In this document: positions 44,999 through 53,710 of the stretch, one piece after another
How positions within the stretch are numbered: the first letter of the stretch is position 1
Layout of the letters: each line of letters opens with the position of its first letter
Origin: Gammaproteobacteria bacterium
GTDB lineage: Bacteria > Pseudomonadota > Gammaproteobacteria > Burkholderiales > Rhodocyclaceae
Direction of reading: 5' to 3'
Assembly: GCA_018819515.1 (NCBI GenBank)
Contig: JAHJPX010000006.1
Coordinates: 124,001 to 188,000 of the forward strand
Length of the DNA: 64,000 nucleotides
The notes under the pieces: model-generated
Told to the model about the DNA's origin: nothing
The model's database searches: none
What the model saw: the letters and a program-made list of their open reading frames with translations, nothing else
Position numbers and translations under genes: made by a program

Positions 44999-45486
44999 GC
45001 CATCCCGTCGTTGGTATCGTCATGGGCTCGGACTCTGACTGGCCGATCATGAAGGCCTGCGCCGAGACCCTCAAGCAATTCGGCGTCGCGCACGAAGCGA
45101 AAGTGTTGTCGGCGCACCGCACGCCCGATGCCGCACTCGACTACGCGTCGACCGCCCAGGCGCGCGGCATGAAGGTGCTGATCGGCGCCGCCGGCGGCGC
45201 GGCGCACCTCGCGGGCGTCCTGGCGGCCAAGACCGAACTGCCCGTGTTGGCCGTGCCGATGCCCTCGACGCACCTGCAGGGTCTCGATTCGCTGCTGGCC
45301 ATGGTGCAAATGCCCGGCGGCATTCCGGTCGCCACCTTCGCCATCGGCGAAGCCGGCGCGACCAATGCCGCGCTGTTCGCGGTGTCCATGCTGGCGCTTT
45401 CCGACGCCGGCATCGCGAAGAAGCTCTCCGACTTCCGGCGCAAGCAGACCGAGAAGGTGCTGGCCAAGACATTGCCGGAGGTTTGA
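44995..45486 (+). CDS. purE: N5-carboxyaminoimidazole ribonucleotide mutase
   Basis: The 163-residue class I PurE converts N5-CAIR to CAIR in purine synthesis. Seen: VGIVMGSDSDWPIM with the phosphate-binding serines, SAHRTPDAALDYA and GAAGGAAHLAGVLAAKT. Start overlaps the folD stop in ATGA. No purK follows; the next gene is sua5 after a repeat. Confidence 0.95.
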   Translation: MSHPVVGIVMGSDSDWPIMKACAETLKQFGVAHEAKVLSAHRTPDAALDYASTAQARGMKVLIGAAGGAAHLAGVLAAKTELPVLAVPMPSTHLQGLDSLLAMVQMPGGIPVATFAIGEAGATNAALFAVSMLALSDAGIAKKLSDFRRKQTEKVLAKTLPEV

Positions 45487-45513
45487 TGTCGCCCAGGCTC
45501 GCGCCGGCCGAAC

Positions 45514-45538
45514 AAAAGTCAGCCGTGGCGGTACGCCA
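45514..45538 (+). repeat. dispersed 25-bp repeat between purE and sua5
   Basis: Consensus copy ending 9 nt before the sua5 ATG, occupying the place where an SD would be expected. Confidence 0.9.
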
Positions 45539-45547
45539 CTGTTGTTG

Positions 45548-46525
45548 ATGTCTCCTGAGATCGAGAAGGCGGCAGCCCTGCTGCGGCAGGGCGAACTGGT
45601 CGCCTTTCCGACCGAGACGGTTTACGGGCTCGGCGCCGACGCCTCGAACCCCGAGGCGGTGGCTAAGATATTCGCTGCCAAGGGCCGGCCGGTCGACCAT
45701 CCGTTGATCGTCCATCTTCCCGGCGTCGAACATCTCGACCGCTGGGCGCGCGAGATTCCCGAAACGGCGTATGCGCTGGCCAAGGCCTTCTGGCCCGGCC
45801 CGCTGACGCTGATCCTCAAGCGCCAGCCGAACGTGCCCGATGCCGTCACCGGTGGTCAGGACACCGTCGGTGTGCGCGTGCCCGGCCATCCGCTGGCACT
45901 CGAACTTCTCAAGGCATTCGATGGTGGCGTCGCCGCACCGTCCGCCAACCGCTTCGGCCACGTCAGTCCGACCACGGCACAGCACGTGCACGACGAACTC
46001 GGCGAAAGGGGAAACAACAGCGTCGCCATGGTGCTCGACGGCGGGCCCTGCCGCGTCGGCATCGAGTCGACCATCGTCGACCTCACCGGCCCGCAGTCGC
46101 GCATCCTGCGCCCCGGCATGATCAGCGCCGCCGACCTCGGCCGTGTGCTTGGCCGCGCGCCGGGCACGGGCGGCGAGTCGGCGCCGCGTGTCTCGGGTTC
46201 GCTGGAGTCGCACTATGCGCCGAGCACGGATCTGGCGCTGTTGCAACCCGATGTCGTCATCTTCGCCGTGCGCGAAGCGCTGGCCGCCGACCAGAGGATC
46301 GGCGTCATCGCGCCGATGGCCAGCCCGCTCTCGGACGAGCGCATCGTCTGGCGTCAGATATCGGGCGAGGCCGCCGGCTTCGCCCACGACATCTACGCGC
46401 TGCTGCGCGAACTCGACGGGCTGGGACTTTCACGCATCGTCGTCCAGAAGCCGCCGCAAGCCGAGAACTGGCGCGCCATCAACGACCGCCTGCAGCGGGC
46501 GGTGGCCGGTTCCGGCGCGGGCTGA
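45548..46525 (+). CDS. L-threonylcarbamoyladenylate synthase (Sua5/YwlC type)
   Basis: The 325-residue protein makes threonylcarbamoyl-AMP for the t6A modification of tRNA. The N-terminal YrdC domain has GELVAFPTETVYGLGADA, KGRPVDHPLIVH and SANRFGHVSPT; the C-terminal third is a Sua5 domain beginning at SGSLESHYAPST. The two-domain length distinguishes it from short YrdC. The region just before the ATG has no SD. Confidence 0.92.
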   Translation: MSPEIEKAAALLRQGELVAFPTETVYGLGADASNPEAVAKIFAAKGRPVDHPLIVHLPGVEHLDRWAREIPETAYALAKAFWPGPLTLILKRQPNVPDAVTGGQDTVGVRVPGHPLALELLKAFDGGVAAPSANRFGHVSPTTAQHVHDELGERGNNSVAMVLDGGPCRVGIESTIVDLTGPQSRILRPGMISAADLGRVLGRAPGTGGESAPRVSGSLESHYAPSTDLALLQPDVVIFAVREALAADQRIGVIAPMASPLSDERIVWRQISGEAAGFAHDIYALLRELDGLGLSRIVVQKPPQAENWRAINDRLQRAVAGSGAG

Positions 46526-46588
46526 AAAGCTGTCGATTCTTGATTTTGGACAGGGCCGGCGACGTCGGCCTTCCACTATCATGATCAC

Positions 46589-47986
46589 ATGAAGACCGTC
46601 GGAATAACCCTTGCGCGGCGCGGGAAACTCGAACGTCTGACGACTGCGCTCGAGCACGGCCTGATCGAACGCCGCAACCAGATCCGCCTCGCGCTGCTGG
46701 CGGCGCTCGCCGGCGAGCACACGCTGCTGGTCGGCCCGCCGGGCACCGCCAAGAGCGAACTGGCGCGCCGCCTGCACCTGGCCTTCCGCGATGCCCGCTA
46801 CTTCGAACGGCTGCTGACGCGCTTCTCGGTACCCGAGGAATTGTTCGGGCCGCTTTCGATCGCGGCGCTGGAACAGGATCGCTACGAGCGGCAGACCGCC
46901 GGCTTCCTGCCCGAGGCCGGCATCGCTTTCATCGACGAGGTGTTCAAGGCCAACAGCGCCATCCTCAACGCGCTGCTGACCCTGCTCAACGAGCGCCGGT
47001 TCGACAATGGCGCTGGCCGCCAGGCCTGTCCGCTGATCAGCGTCATCGGCGCCACCAACGAGGTGCCCGAAGACGAAATCGCCGAAGCATTCTTCGACCG
47101 CTTCCTGCTGCGCCTGCCGGTTGCGCCGGTGAGCGGCGCCGGCTTCGGCCGCCTGCTCGAGCTCGACGACCTGCCGGCGCTGCCCGGGTTCGCGCCGCTC
47201 GACGGCGACGACCTCGCCGGCATCGCCGCGGCGGTGCATGAGGTGACTCTGGCGCCCGGGGCGGCCGGGTTGCTGGCCGAGTTGCGCACCCGGCAGGAGG
47301 AAGGCGGGGTCTATGTCTCCGACCGCCGCTGGGTCAAGATCGTGCGCCTGCTCAAAGTCGCGGCGGCCACCGAGGACAGGCGCGAGGTTTGCCTTTGGGA
47401 TCTGTGGTTGCTGCCCTGGTGTGCGGCGCCCGATGCGGAGGGCCAGCAGGCGCTGGCAGACTGGCTGGCCGGCCGCCTTGGCGTGCGTGCGGCCTGTTCG
47501 CCGCCGCGCCTGACCCGGGTCGTCGAGGCCTTCGAGGCGCAGGCCCGGCTGGAGCACGAAGCGGAGGATCTCGACTACGACGACGAAGGCCGTCTCAAGT
47601 TCGGCGCCGAGGTGAATGCGCGCGTGGTCGACGCCAAGGGCGCCGCCGAGGTGCCGCGCTTGAGCTTCCACAAGCAGCGCCGCTACGGCGCCACCCACAT
47701 CGGCGCGCGGCTGCGCCAGATCGACGACCTCGCCGCGCGCCTCGACGGCTACCGCCAGGAACTGGCCGACTACCGGGCCGGCCTCGCCGACTACCGCGAG
47801 CGCAGCCTCTGGCTCGACCAGGCTTTCGCCGACCGGGCGGCCGCGAATCTGGTGGCGACGACCGAGACGCTGGCGCAACTGCGGGCCCGCCTCCTCGATG
47901 CGCGTGCGCAATTCCAGGCCTTGCCGCGCCTGCCGGTCGATCCGGGCATCGAGCCCGAACCGGTCGCGCACGAGACACTCGGATGA
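46589..47986 (+). CDS. RavA-like MoxR-family AAA+ ATPase
   Basis: The 465-residue ATPase has Walker A GPPGTAKS (49-56), ELFGPLSIAALEQ, Walker B region IAFIDEVFKANSAILN and GATNEVPEDEIAEAFFDRFLLR (described by its ends). The start and the FGPLS element are those of RavA. RavA with the VWA protein ViaA acts as a chaperone-like pair linked in E. coli to respiratory complexes. The next gene is a ViaA-like protein that overlaps it in ATGA, strongly supporting a working pair. Confidence 0.88.
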   Translation: MKTVGITLARRGKLERLTTALEHGLIERRNQIRLALLAALAGEHTLLVGPPGTAKSELARRLHLAFRDARYFERLLTRFSVPEELFGPLSIAALEQDRYERQTAGFLPEAGIAFIDEVFKANSAILNALLTLLNERRFDNGAGRQACPLISVIGATNEVPEDEIAEAFFDRFLLRLPVAPVSGAGFGRLLELDDLPALPGFAPLDGDDLAGIAAAVHEVTLAPGAAGLLAELRTRQEEGGVYVSDRRWVKIVRLLKVAAATEDRREVCLWDLWLLPWCAAPDAEGQQALADWLAGRLGVRAACSPPRLTRVVEAFEAQARLEHEAEDLDYDDEGRLKFGAEVNARVVDAKGAAEVPRLSFHKQRRYGATHIGARLRQIDDLAARLDGYRQELADYRAGLADYRERSLWLDQAFADRAAANLVATTETLAQLRARLLDARAQFQALPRLPVDPGIEPEPVAHETLG

Positions 47987-49551
47987 ACGCGGCGCTGCCG
48001 GCGCCGCTGCTTTGGCAGGCGCGCGAGGCGCGGCTGGCGGCGCTGGACGAATTGCCGCGCAGCCTCTGGCTGTGGGCGCTGATCCATTCGCAGGGCGGGC
48101 TGGAACCTCGGCTCGACGGGCTTGCCGGATTGCGCGCGGCGCTGCTGGCGGGACGTCTGCCGTCCGACTGGCGCTGGCCGGAGGCGCCGCTGGCGCAGGG
48201 CATTGCCGACGTGCTCACGGAACTGGAACTGCCGAACTACTGCGAAGGACAAGCCGAACTGGTCGAGCTACTGCTGCGCTCGCTGATGTTTCATCTCGAC
48301 CTGATCGTGGACTACGTCGACCGCGGCGAGACGCCGGAGGCGGCCGCCGGGCGCGCACTGGCGGCGTTCCGCGACGACTGGGCGGAACGTTGCGGCGAGA
48401 TCGACGAACTGGTCGAAGTGTTCGGCAATGTCGGCGAGCTGTGCAAGAACAACGATTGGGACATGCTGCGCGGCCTGCTGAAGAGCGGCGGCTGGCAGGA
48501 GATGATGCGCATCCGGCGGCTGATGGAACGCCTGCCCGATCTGGCCGGCTGCATCCGCCGCCTCGGGCGCGCCCGGGCGACCGAAGAGCCGGACGCGGCC
48601 CGGCATTCCGAGGTGCAGGCGATGATGCAGGCAGACCGGCCCGTGGCGCGCCCGCGGCGTCTGCGTGTGCCGGACTATCCGGGCGAGACGCGTGGCGTGC
48701 ACCGTTCCGGCCGCGTGCCGCGCATGGTGCCCGCGGAGGCGGTACTGTTGCTCCACCCGCGCCTGCGTCTGGTCTGGCACGCCCGCCACGCCGAGCGCAC
48801 GCTGCTGACCTACGAGGACCACGAGATCCTCGAGGAGTGGATCCACGAACCGCACACGGCCTGGGTGCCCAGTCCCGACCGCCTGCCGGAGAGGCGCCAC
48901 GAGATGGGCCCGATCCTCGTCTGCGTCGACACTTCCGGTTCGATGCAAGGCGGCGCCGAGGTGGTGGCCAAGGCGGTGGTGCTGGAGGCGGTGCGCACCG
49001 CGCACGCGCAGAAGCGCGCTTGTCACGTGTTCACCTTCAGCGGTCCGGGCGACCTGCTGGAAATGCCGGTGGCGGTGGATTTTCCCGGGCTGGAGGCGCT
49101 GACCGGTTTCATGGGCCAGAGCTTCGGCGGCGGCACCGACGTTACCGGCCCGCTCGAACATGCGCTCGAAAAGCTGGAAGAGCGTGACTGGCAATTGGCC
49201 GACCTGCTGGTGGCCTCCGACGGCGAGTTCGGCGCGACGCCGGACGTGGCCGCGCGACTGCGTCGCGTGAAGGAAGAGAAGGGCTTGCGCGTGCAGGGCG
49301 TGCTGGTCGGCGACCGGGAGACCGTCGGCTTCCTGGAAATCGCCGACGACATCCTCTGGGTGCCGGACTGGCGGCGCTTCGGCACCTCGACCGCGGATGG
49401 CGACTCGCCGATACATTCGAAGAGCCTGACGGCGATCTACTTTCCCGGCGCGCTGCGCACGCCCGAGAACCGCGCCGCGACCGTCACCGGCGCCGATGCC
49501 GCCACCGCGCTCCGGAAAGCGCGCAGCGGCTACAAGCGGCCGCAGCAATGA
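47983..49551 (+). CDS. ViaA-like VWA-domain protein
   Basis: The 522-residue protein has a helical N-terminal half with NNDWDMLRGLLKSGGWQEM and a C-terminal von Willebrand A domain (about 305-490) with the MIDAS motif DTSGSM and SFGGGTDVTGPL, in the manner of ViaA. It is the partner of the ATPase before it; the pairing parallels CbbQ/CbbO elsewhere in this window. Its stop overlaps the start of the DUF364 gene. Confidence 0.85.
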   Translation: MNAALPAPLLWQAREARLAALDELPRSLWLWALIHSQGGLEPRLDGLAGLRAALLAGRLPSDWRWPEAPLAQGIADVLTELELPNYCEGQAELVELLLRSLMFHLDLIVDYVDRGETPEAAAGRALAAFRDDWAERCGEIDELVEVFGNVGELCKNNDWDMLRGLLKSGGWQEMMRIRRLMERLPDLAGCIRRLGRARATEEPDAARHSEVQAMMQADRPVARPRRLRVPDYPGETRGVHRSGRVPRMVPAEAVLLLHPRLRLVWHARHAERTLLTYEDHEILEEWIHEPHTAWVPSPDRLPERRHEMGPILVCVDTSGSMQGGAEVVAKAVVLEAVRTAHAQKRACHVFTFSGPGDLLEMPVAVDFPGLEALTGFMGQSFGGGTDVTGPLEHALEKLEERDWQLADLLVASDGEFGATPDVAARLRRVKEEKGLRVQGVLVGDRETVGFLEIADDILWVPDWRRFGTSTADGDSPIHSKSLTAIYFPGALRTPENRAATVTGADAATALRKARSGYKRPQQ

Positions 49552-50378
49552 GCGTCGCCGCGGGGATCGTCGCCTTGCTCGAACGCCTCGCCGAAGCGGC
49601 GCCGCCGCCGCGCGTGCGCGGCCTGCACCTGCCGCCCGCCGACGCGAGCGGCGAGAAGGAGGGCGAGTTCTGCGCGCTCGAACTCGAAGGCGGCGCCATG
49701 GGCCTGAGCTACATGCTGCTCGGCGATACGCAACAGCGGCTGGGCGAACTCGACTCCGCCGGACTGAAGGGCGCCGACGCGCTGCAGATCGCGCGCGGCT
49801 ACGCGACGGAGCAGGGCGTGCGGCGCACCGTCGGCTTTGCCGCCGCCAACGCGCTCTGTCGCTGGTTTTTCGACCGCGCCGGTTTCGAACCCGATGCCAG
49901 CCGCGATTCCATCGGCGAACTGGCGCCGGCGCCCGGCGACCGCATCGGCATGGTCGGCCACTTCGGCCGGCTGATCGAACGCATCGTCGCCACCGGCGCC
50001 GACCTGACCGTGGTCGAATTGCGCGCCGACCTCGTTGGCGATTTTCCCGGCTACCGGGTGACGCTTGACGCCGGCGCACTGGCCGGCTGCAACAAGGTGC
50101 TGTCGACCAGCACCGTGTTGCTCAACGACAGCCTCGAACCGATACTCGCCAACTGCGGCGCCGCCCGCTGGTTCGCCATGGTCGGCCCCGGCGCCGGCTG
50201 TCTGCCCGATCCGCTGTTCGCGCGCGGCGTCACGCTGCTCGGCGGCACCTGGGTGACCGACCCGCAGGCTTTTCGCGCCGCGCTGCTCGCGGGTGAATCG
50301 TGGAGCCCCCACGCGCGCAAGTTCGCCCTCGCGCCGGCGGACTATCCGGGCTTCGAGGCGCTGCTGCAGCGGATTTGA
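49548..50378 (+). CDS. DUF364 domain protein (putative metal-chelation family)
   Basis: The 276-residue cytoplasmic protein has the DUF364 C-terminal domain: RIGMVGHFGRLIERI, STSTVLLNDSLEPILANC and MVGPGAGCLPDPLFARGVTLLGG. The family is only predicted to bind metals. Its ATG overlaps the stop of the VWA gene, so it is translated in step with the MoxR-VWA pair. The combination suggests a metal-centre insertion or repair role, by analogy with chelatase-type MoxR-VWA systems; this is inference. Confidence 0.75.
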   Translation: MSVAAGIVALLERLAEAAPPPRVRGLHLPPADASGEKEGEFCALELEGGAMGLSYMLLGDTQQRLGELDSAGLKGADALQIARGYATEQGVRRTVGFAAANALCRWFFDRAGFEPDASRDSIGELAPAPGDRIGMVGHFGRLIERIVATGADLTVVELRADLVGDFPGYRVTLDAGALAGCNKVLSTSTVLLNDSLEPILANCGAARWFAMVGPGAGCLPDPLFARGVTLLGGTWVTDPQAFRAALLAGESWSPHARKFALAPADYPGFEALLQRI

Positions 50379-50398
50379 GTCGGGAGCGTTGTCGGCAC

Positions 50399-50422
50399 GG
50401 CGTGTTGCCACGGCTGACTTTT
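50399..50422 (-). repeat. dispersed 25-bp repeat, intergenic copy
   Basis: Copy with core GGCGTGTTGCC, 20 nt after the DUF364 stop. The rest of this 167-nt gap holds nothing I can name. Confidence 0.85.
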
Positions 50423-50545
50423 GCGCGAGCGGCCGGGAGCAGCCTTCGATCACTTTGCCCGGAAGCGGACAATCGGCCGCGCTGCGCGTATGCTATCGGC
50501 GTTTCCTGGTTCTGCCGCGTGTTGCGGCCATTTGGCATCGCGAAT

Positions 50546-51064
50546 ATGAGCCTGTTCCCGATTCACCGGCGTGAATGCGAACTCTCCCGCGGCTTCAGCC
50601 TGGGGGAGAAGATCTATGCGCAGCTGACGTTCGGCACGATGCTCGCTACCGGTTTCGTCGGGCTCGCGCTTGCGGATTGGCGCTGGCTATTGCCGTACCT
50701 CGTGCTCACCGGCTACGGCATTCCCGGAATCGTCATGCGGCACCAGACCTGTCCGCGATGCCCGCATCTGTATGTCTATGGCGATTGCCTGCAGTTCCCG
50801 CCGACCTGGACCAAATGGCTGGTGAAGGCGCGCAAGGCGACGCCCTTCAGCGCCGCGGAACGATGGACGTTCTACGCCATATTCCTCTTGATCCCCACCT
50901 ATCCGCTTTACTGGTTGCGCTCGGAACCCGGCCTGCTGCTCGTCTTCGTTATCTCGGCGAGCATGTGGTATCTCGGCCAATTACTCTATCTTTGCAAACG
51001 ATGCCGGGTCGGCACGTGCCCGTTCAATCGGGTCCGGGCGAACGCACTCGGCGAATCCGGATGA
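50546..51064 (+). CDS. small membrane protein with cysteine motifs, function unknown
   Basis: The 172-residue protein has four hydrophobic segments (about 28-43, 46-60, 108-124 and 128-145). Cysteine groups CPRCPHLYVYGDC (mid-protein) and CKRCRVGTCPFN (C-terminal) could bind a metal or cluster at the membrane face. I do not recognise the family. Start ATG was chosen because the protein then begins MSLFPIHRRECEL and the upstream frame overlaps a repeat. It precedes the split-barrel gene by 31 nt. Confidence 0.65.
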   Translation: MSLFPIHRRECELSRGFSLGEKIYAQLTFGTMLATGFVGLALADWRWLLPYLVLTGYGIPGIVMRHQTCPRCPHLYVYGDCLQFPPTWTKWLVKARKATPFSAAERWTFYAIFLLIPTYPLYWLRSEPGLLLVFVISASMWYLGQLLYLCKRCRVGTCPFNRVRANALGESG

Positions 51065-51095
51065 GCCTGGCAGAAAATTTACGGAGGAAGACGGC

Positions 51096-51620
51096 ATGGC
51101 GATCAACGACGAGCAATGGACAATCATCCGGCGGCTGTTTTCGAAAACGTTCCTGACGTCATTCCACTACGCCGTCGCGACCGTGAATGCCGATGGCGCG
51201 CCGCATGTCGCACCGATCGGATCGCTGATCCTGCGCGACAACGGCAAGGGTTTCTTCTTCGAGGAATATCTCGGCGCCACCGCGCGCAACCTTCAGCGGG
51301 ACAAGCGCATCTGCGTTCTCGCGGTGCATACCAGCCGCTGGCTTCTCCTGAAGTCCCTGCTGCTGGGTCGATTCGTTTCGCCACCGGCGATCCGGCTGGC
51401 CGGCAGCGTCGGGGAAAAGCGCGAAGCGATGCCGGAAGAACTGGCGCTCTTTCACCGGCGCGTCGGCCGCTATCATTTCCTCAAAGGCTACGACCTGCTT
51501 TGGAGCCGGCTGCGGTACGTGCGGGATGTCACCTTCGACACCGCGCTGCCGGTCCGCGTCGGCGCGATGACGTCCGGCCTTTGGCCGGAAGGTGGCTCGT
51601 TGCCGGAATCGGCCGGCTAG
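51096..51620 (+). CDS. pyridoxamine 5'-phosphate oxidase family protein
   Basis: The 174-residue protein has the FMN-binding split-barrel pattern: FHYAVATVNADGAPHVAPIGSL, GFFFEEYLGATARNLQRDKRI and a later strand VRDVTF. Such proteins bind FMN, F420 or heme; the actual cofactor is unknown. ACGGAGGA precedes the ATG. A dispersed repeat begins 2 nt after its stop. Confidence 0.75.
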   Translation: MAINDEQWTIIRRLFSKTFLTSFHYAVATVNADGAPHVAPIGSLILRDNGKGFFFEEYLGATARNLQRDKRICVLAVHTSRWLLLKSLLLGRFVSPPAIRLAGSVGEKREAMPEELALFHRRVGRYHFLKGYDLLWSRLRYVRDVTFDTALPVRVGAMTSGLWPEGGSLPESAG

Positions 51621-51621
51621 C

Positions 51622-51646
51622 GGCGTGCCACCACGGCTGACTTTTC
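51622..51646 (-). repeat. dispersed 25-bp repeat, intergenic copy
   Basis: Copy with one core change (GGCGTGCCACC). It marks the left edge of the defence region; the following 228 nt hold no gene. Confidence 0.88.
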
Positions 51647-51874
51647 GAGTGGGCGAGATCGGCCAGCTGCCGCCGCTCGCTGTTTCCACGAAGCTGCCAT
51701 CCGAGCGACCGCCGTACTTCGAGACCTGCCAAAGGGTCAATTCACACTGATCGGCCAAAGCGGACCCATCAGCGGAGTGTTGGGCAGCGCCCGCGACTGT
51801 CCGGAAACGAGATCAATCGGTTCGGTATGCTGCCAATTCTTGTGCAGTCCCTAGAGGCCGATTCTGCCAGAGGG

Positions 51875-53671
51875 CTAGAGATTTTCGTAATAGCTGCGAA
51901 TCTTCTCGGCCATCAGTTGTCGCCGGAGCTTGAGGAAGTCCTCGTAAGCGGATACATCCATGCCGAAGATGGCTTCGGGAACGCAGTTGGCAATCAGGTT
52001 GCACTTCAGCGTGCCCATGTCCGCTATTGCGCCATATTTCACTGGCCCGCCGTCGCATTGATTCTGGATATCAGCAAAGTAGATCAATGGCGCTTTGTTG
52101 CCAATCTTGATATTGATCTCCTCCTGCGTGTAGGCGTAATTGGCGATCTGGTTGTACTGGCTTCTCGAAAGGCCGGACTTCTTCAACAGATCGCGTGGGA
52201 AGATGTGATGGATGTCGCCCAAGTGGCTGACCAACTCCCTTACCGAGATGTCCTTGGACAACAGCCCCTTGTCGTTGGCGCGAATCTGCGCCGCCACGAA
52301 CACCCAGAAATAGGGGCTGCTCGTTCCCGAAGTCTCCAACTGCTGTACCAGGCCGAACTCCCAGAAGGCAGGCGAGAGTTCTGCCTGCTCGACCTTGGCC
52401 AGTATTTCGGCAAAGTCGCCGGATGCAATCTGGCGGATATCCTTGTCGAACTGAGTCTCTGCCGAGCCAGAATAGCGACCGGTGAGCACGGACATGATGA
52501 ACCAGCGGCGCACCAGCGACTCAATCTTGCCGTCCTGCACGCCCTGCGCACGCAACCGCAGATAGACGATGTAGGCAAAGTTCAATGCGCCTTGAGTACG
52601 GATCATGTTGCCGTCGATGAACCCGGACGACTTGATGATCATCACGAACCGCTTGAAGTTCGACTCGTTGATGAAGTCGAGAACGCCGGCAGTCAGCTTC
52701 GCAAACGATGCTTCGGCAATGCTCTCTTCGAACACCTTGGTCTCGAAATTCCGGCCGGACAGCAGGCTGACCAAGTCAGGCAACTTGCCCCGCTCAAACT
52801 CCTTGGTGAAAGCCACCCGCAGCAGATCGTTGTACGTGGGGTCGTAGAGATTGTCGTTCTCGTTGCGCAGCCAGGCCATCTTCTGGAAGTAGGTGGACTC
52901 GGCGAACTCGGTATCCGCCTCCTTGATCTGGCCGTAGAACTCGGGCGCAATCGCCATGTGGCAGAAGTAGTCGATGCACTTACGCAACTCCTGCCCACCA
53001 TACTTCTGGTCGGCAGCGATCTTGGACATGACGAAGTCCGCTTGGGAAAGCACGGTGCCCTTGGAGTTGATGCGGATGAAGATTTCGGTGACTGTCTCGA
53101 TGTCCAGATCGTGAGAAAGCTCAATCAGCCCAATCTGCTTCTTGGCGATGTTAGTCAGATTGGTTAGCGCCGCCTCCAGCCGCTGCTGGTCGACGTCGGG
53201 GTTCGCTTGCAAGTACTGGTTGAAAGCACCAATCAAGGTCACCTTGCCGCCGACAATCGGGGCAATATCGGGAATCCATGCCGAATTCTTGGTGATGGCC
53301 GGGTTCGAAACCTCGAATCGCTCTTCCACCGGATGGAAGGCAATCGAAATGTGCACCTTTCGGTATTCCTTGTTGACGACCTGCTGGCCGAGGATGGCCG
53401 CTGTCAGCGCCGTTACCCGCTGCTGGCCGTCGATCAGGATCATCTTGCCGGACGCGGTTGAACCGTCCTTCAACTGCACATCGGGATTGCGCCAGGCAAT
53501 CAGATAGCCGACGGGGTAGCCCTGATACAAAGAATCCAGCAAGTCCCGCACTTGGCTGGCATCCCAGACAAAAGGCCGCTGGATTTCGGGAATCGCGATT
53601 TCGTTCTCCCTGACTTTGGCGAGAACGCTTTCGATCAGATACTGATTGACTGCGTATTTTTGAGTTTGCAT
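51875..53671 (-). CDS. DUF262 / HNH protein (GmrSD-like)
   Basis: The 598-residue protein has an N-terminal DUF262 domain with IPEIQRPFVWDASQVRDLLDSL and the nucleotide-binding motif ILIDGQQRVTALT (DGQQR at 81-85), and near residue 490 an HNH-like HHIFPRDLL followed by YNQIANYAY and a later Asn, as in DUF1524. This is the arrangement of GmrSD-type nucleases that cut modified phage DNA. It is the last gene of the restriction/TIR operon, 39 nt after the 176-residue gene. GC content is lower than in hsdM/hsdR. Confidence 0.85.
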   Translation of the reverse strand: MQTQKYAVNQYLIESVLAKVRENEIAIPEIQRPFVWDASQVRDLLDSLYQGYPVGYLIAWRNPDVQLKDGSTASGKMILIDGQQRVTALTAAILGQQVVNKEYRKVHISIAFHPVEERFEVSNPAITKNSAWIPDIAPIVGGKVTLIGAFNQYLQANPDVDQQRLEAALTNLTNIAKKQIGLIELSHDLDIETVTEIFIRINSKGTVLSQADFVMSKIAADQKYGGQELRKCIDYFCHMAIAPEFYGQIKEADTEFAESTYFQKMAWLRNENDNLYDPTYNDLLRVAFTKEFERGKLPDLVSLLSGRNFETKVFEESIAEASFAKLTAGVLDFINESNFKRFVMIIKSSGFIDGNMIRTQGALNFAYIVYLRLRAQGVQDGKIESLVRRWFIMSVLTGRYSGSAETQFDKDIRQIASGDFAEILAKVEQAELSPAFWEFGLVQQLETSGTSSPYFWVFVAAQIRANDKGLLSKDISVRELVSHLGDIHHIFPRDLLKKSGLSRSQYNQIANYAYTQEEINIKIGNKAPLIYFADIQNQCDGGPVKYGAIADMGTLKCNLIANCVPEAIFGMDVSAYEDFLKLRRQLMAEKIRSYYENL

Positions 53672-53710
53672 GGGTCGATTCCGAAACAGTGGCTATGCTG
53701 GGTGCTTTGT

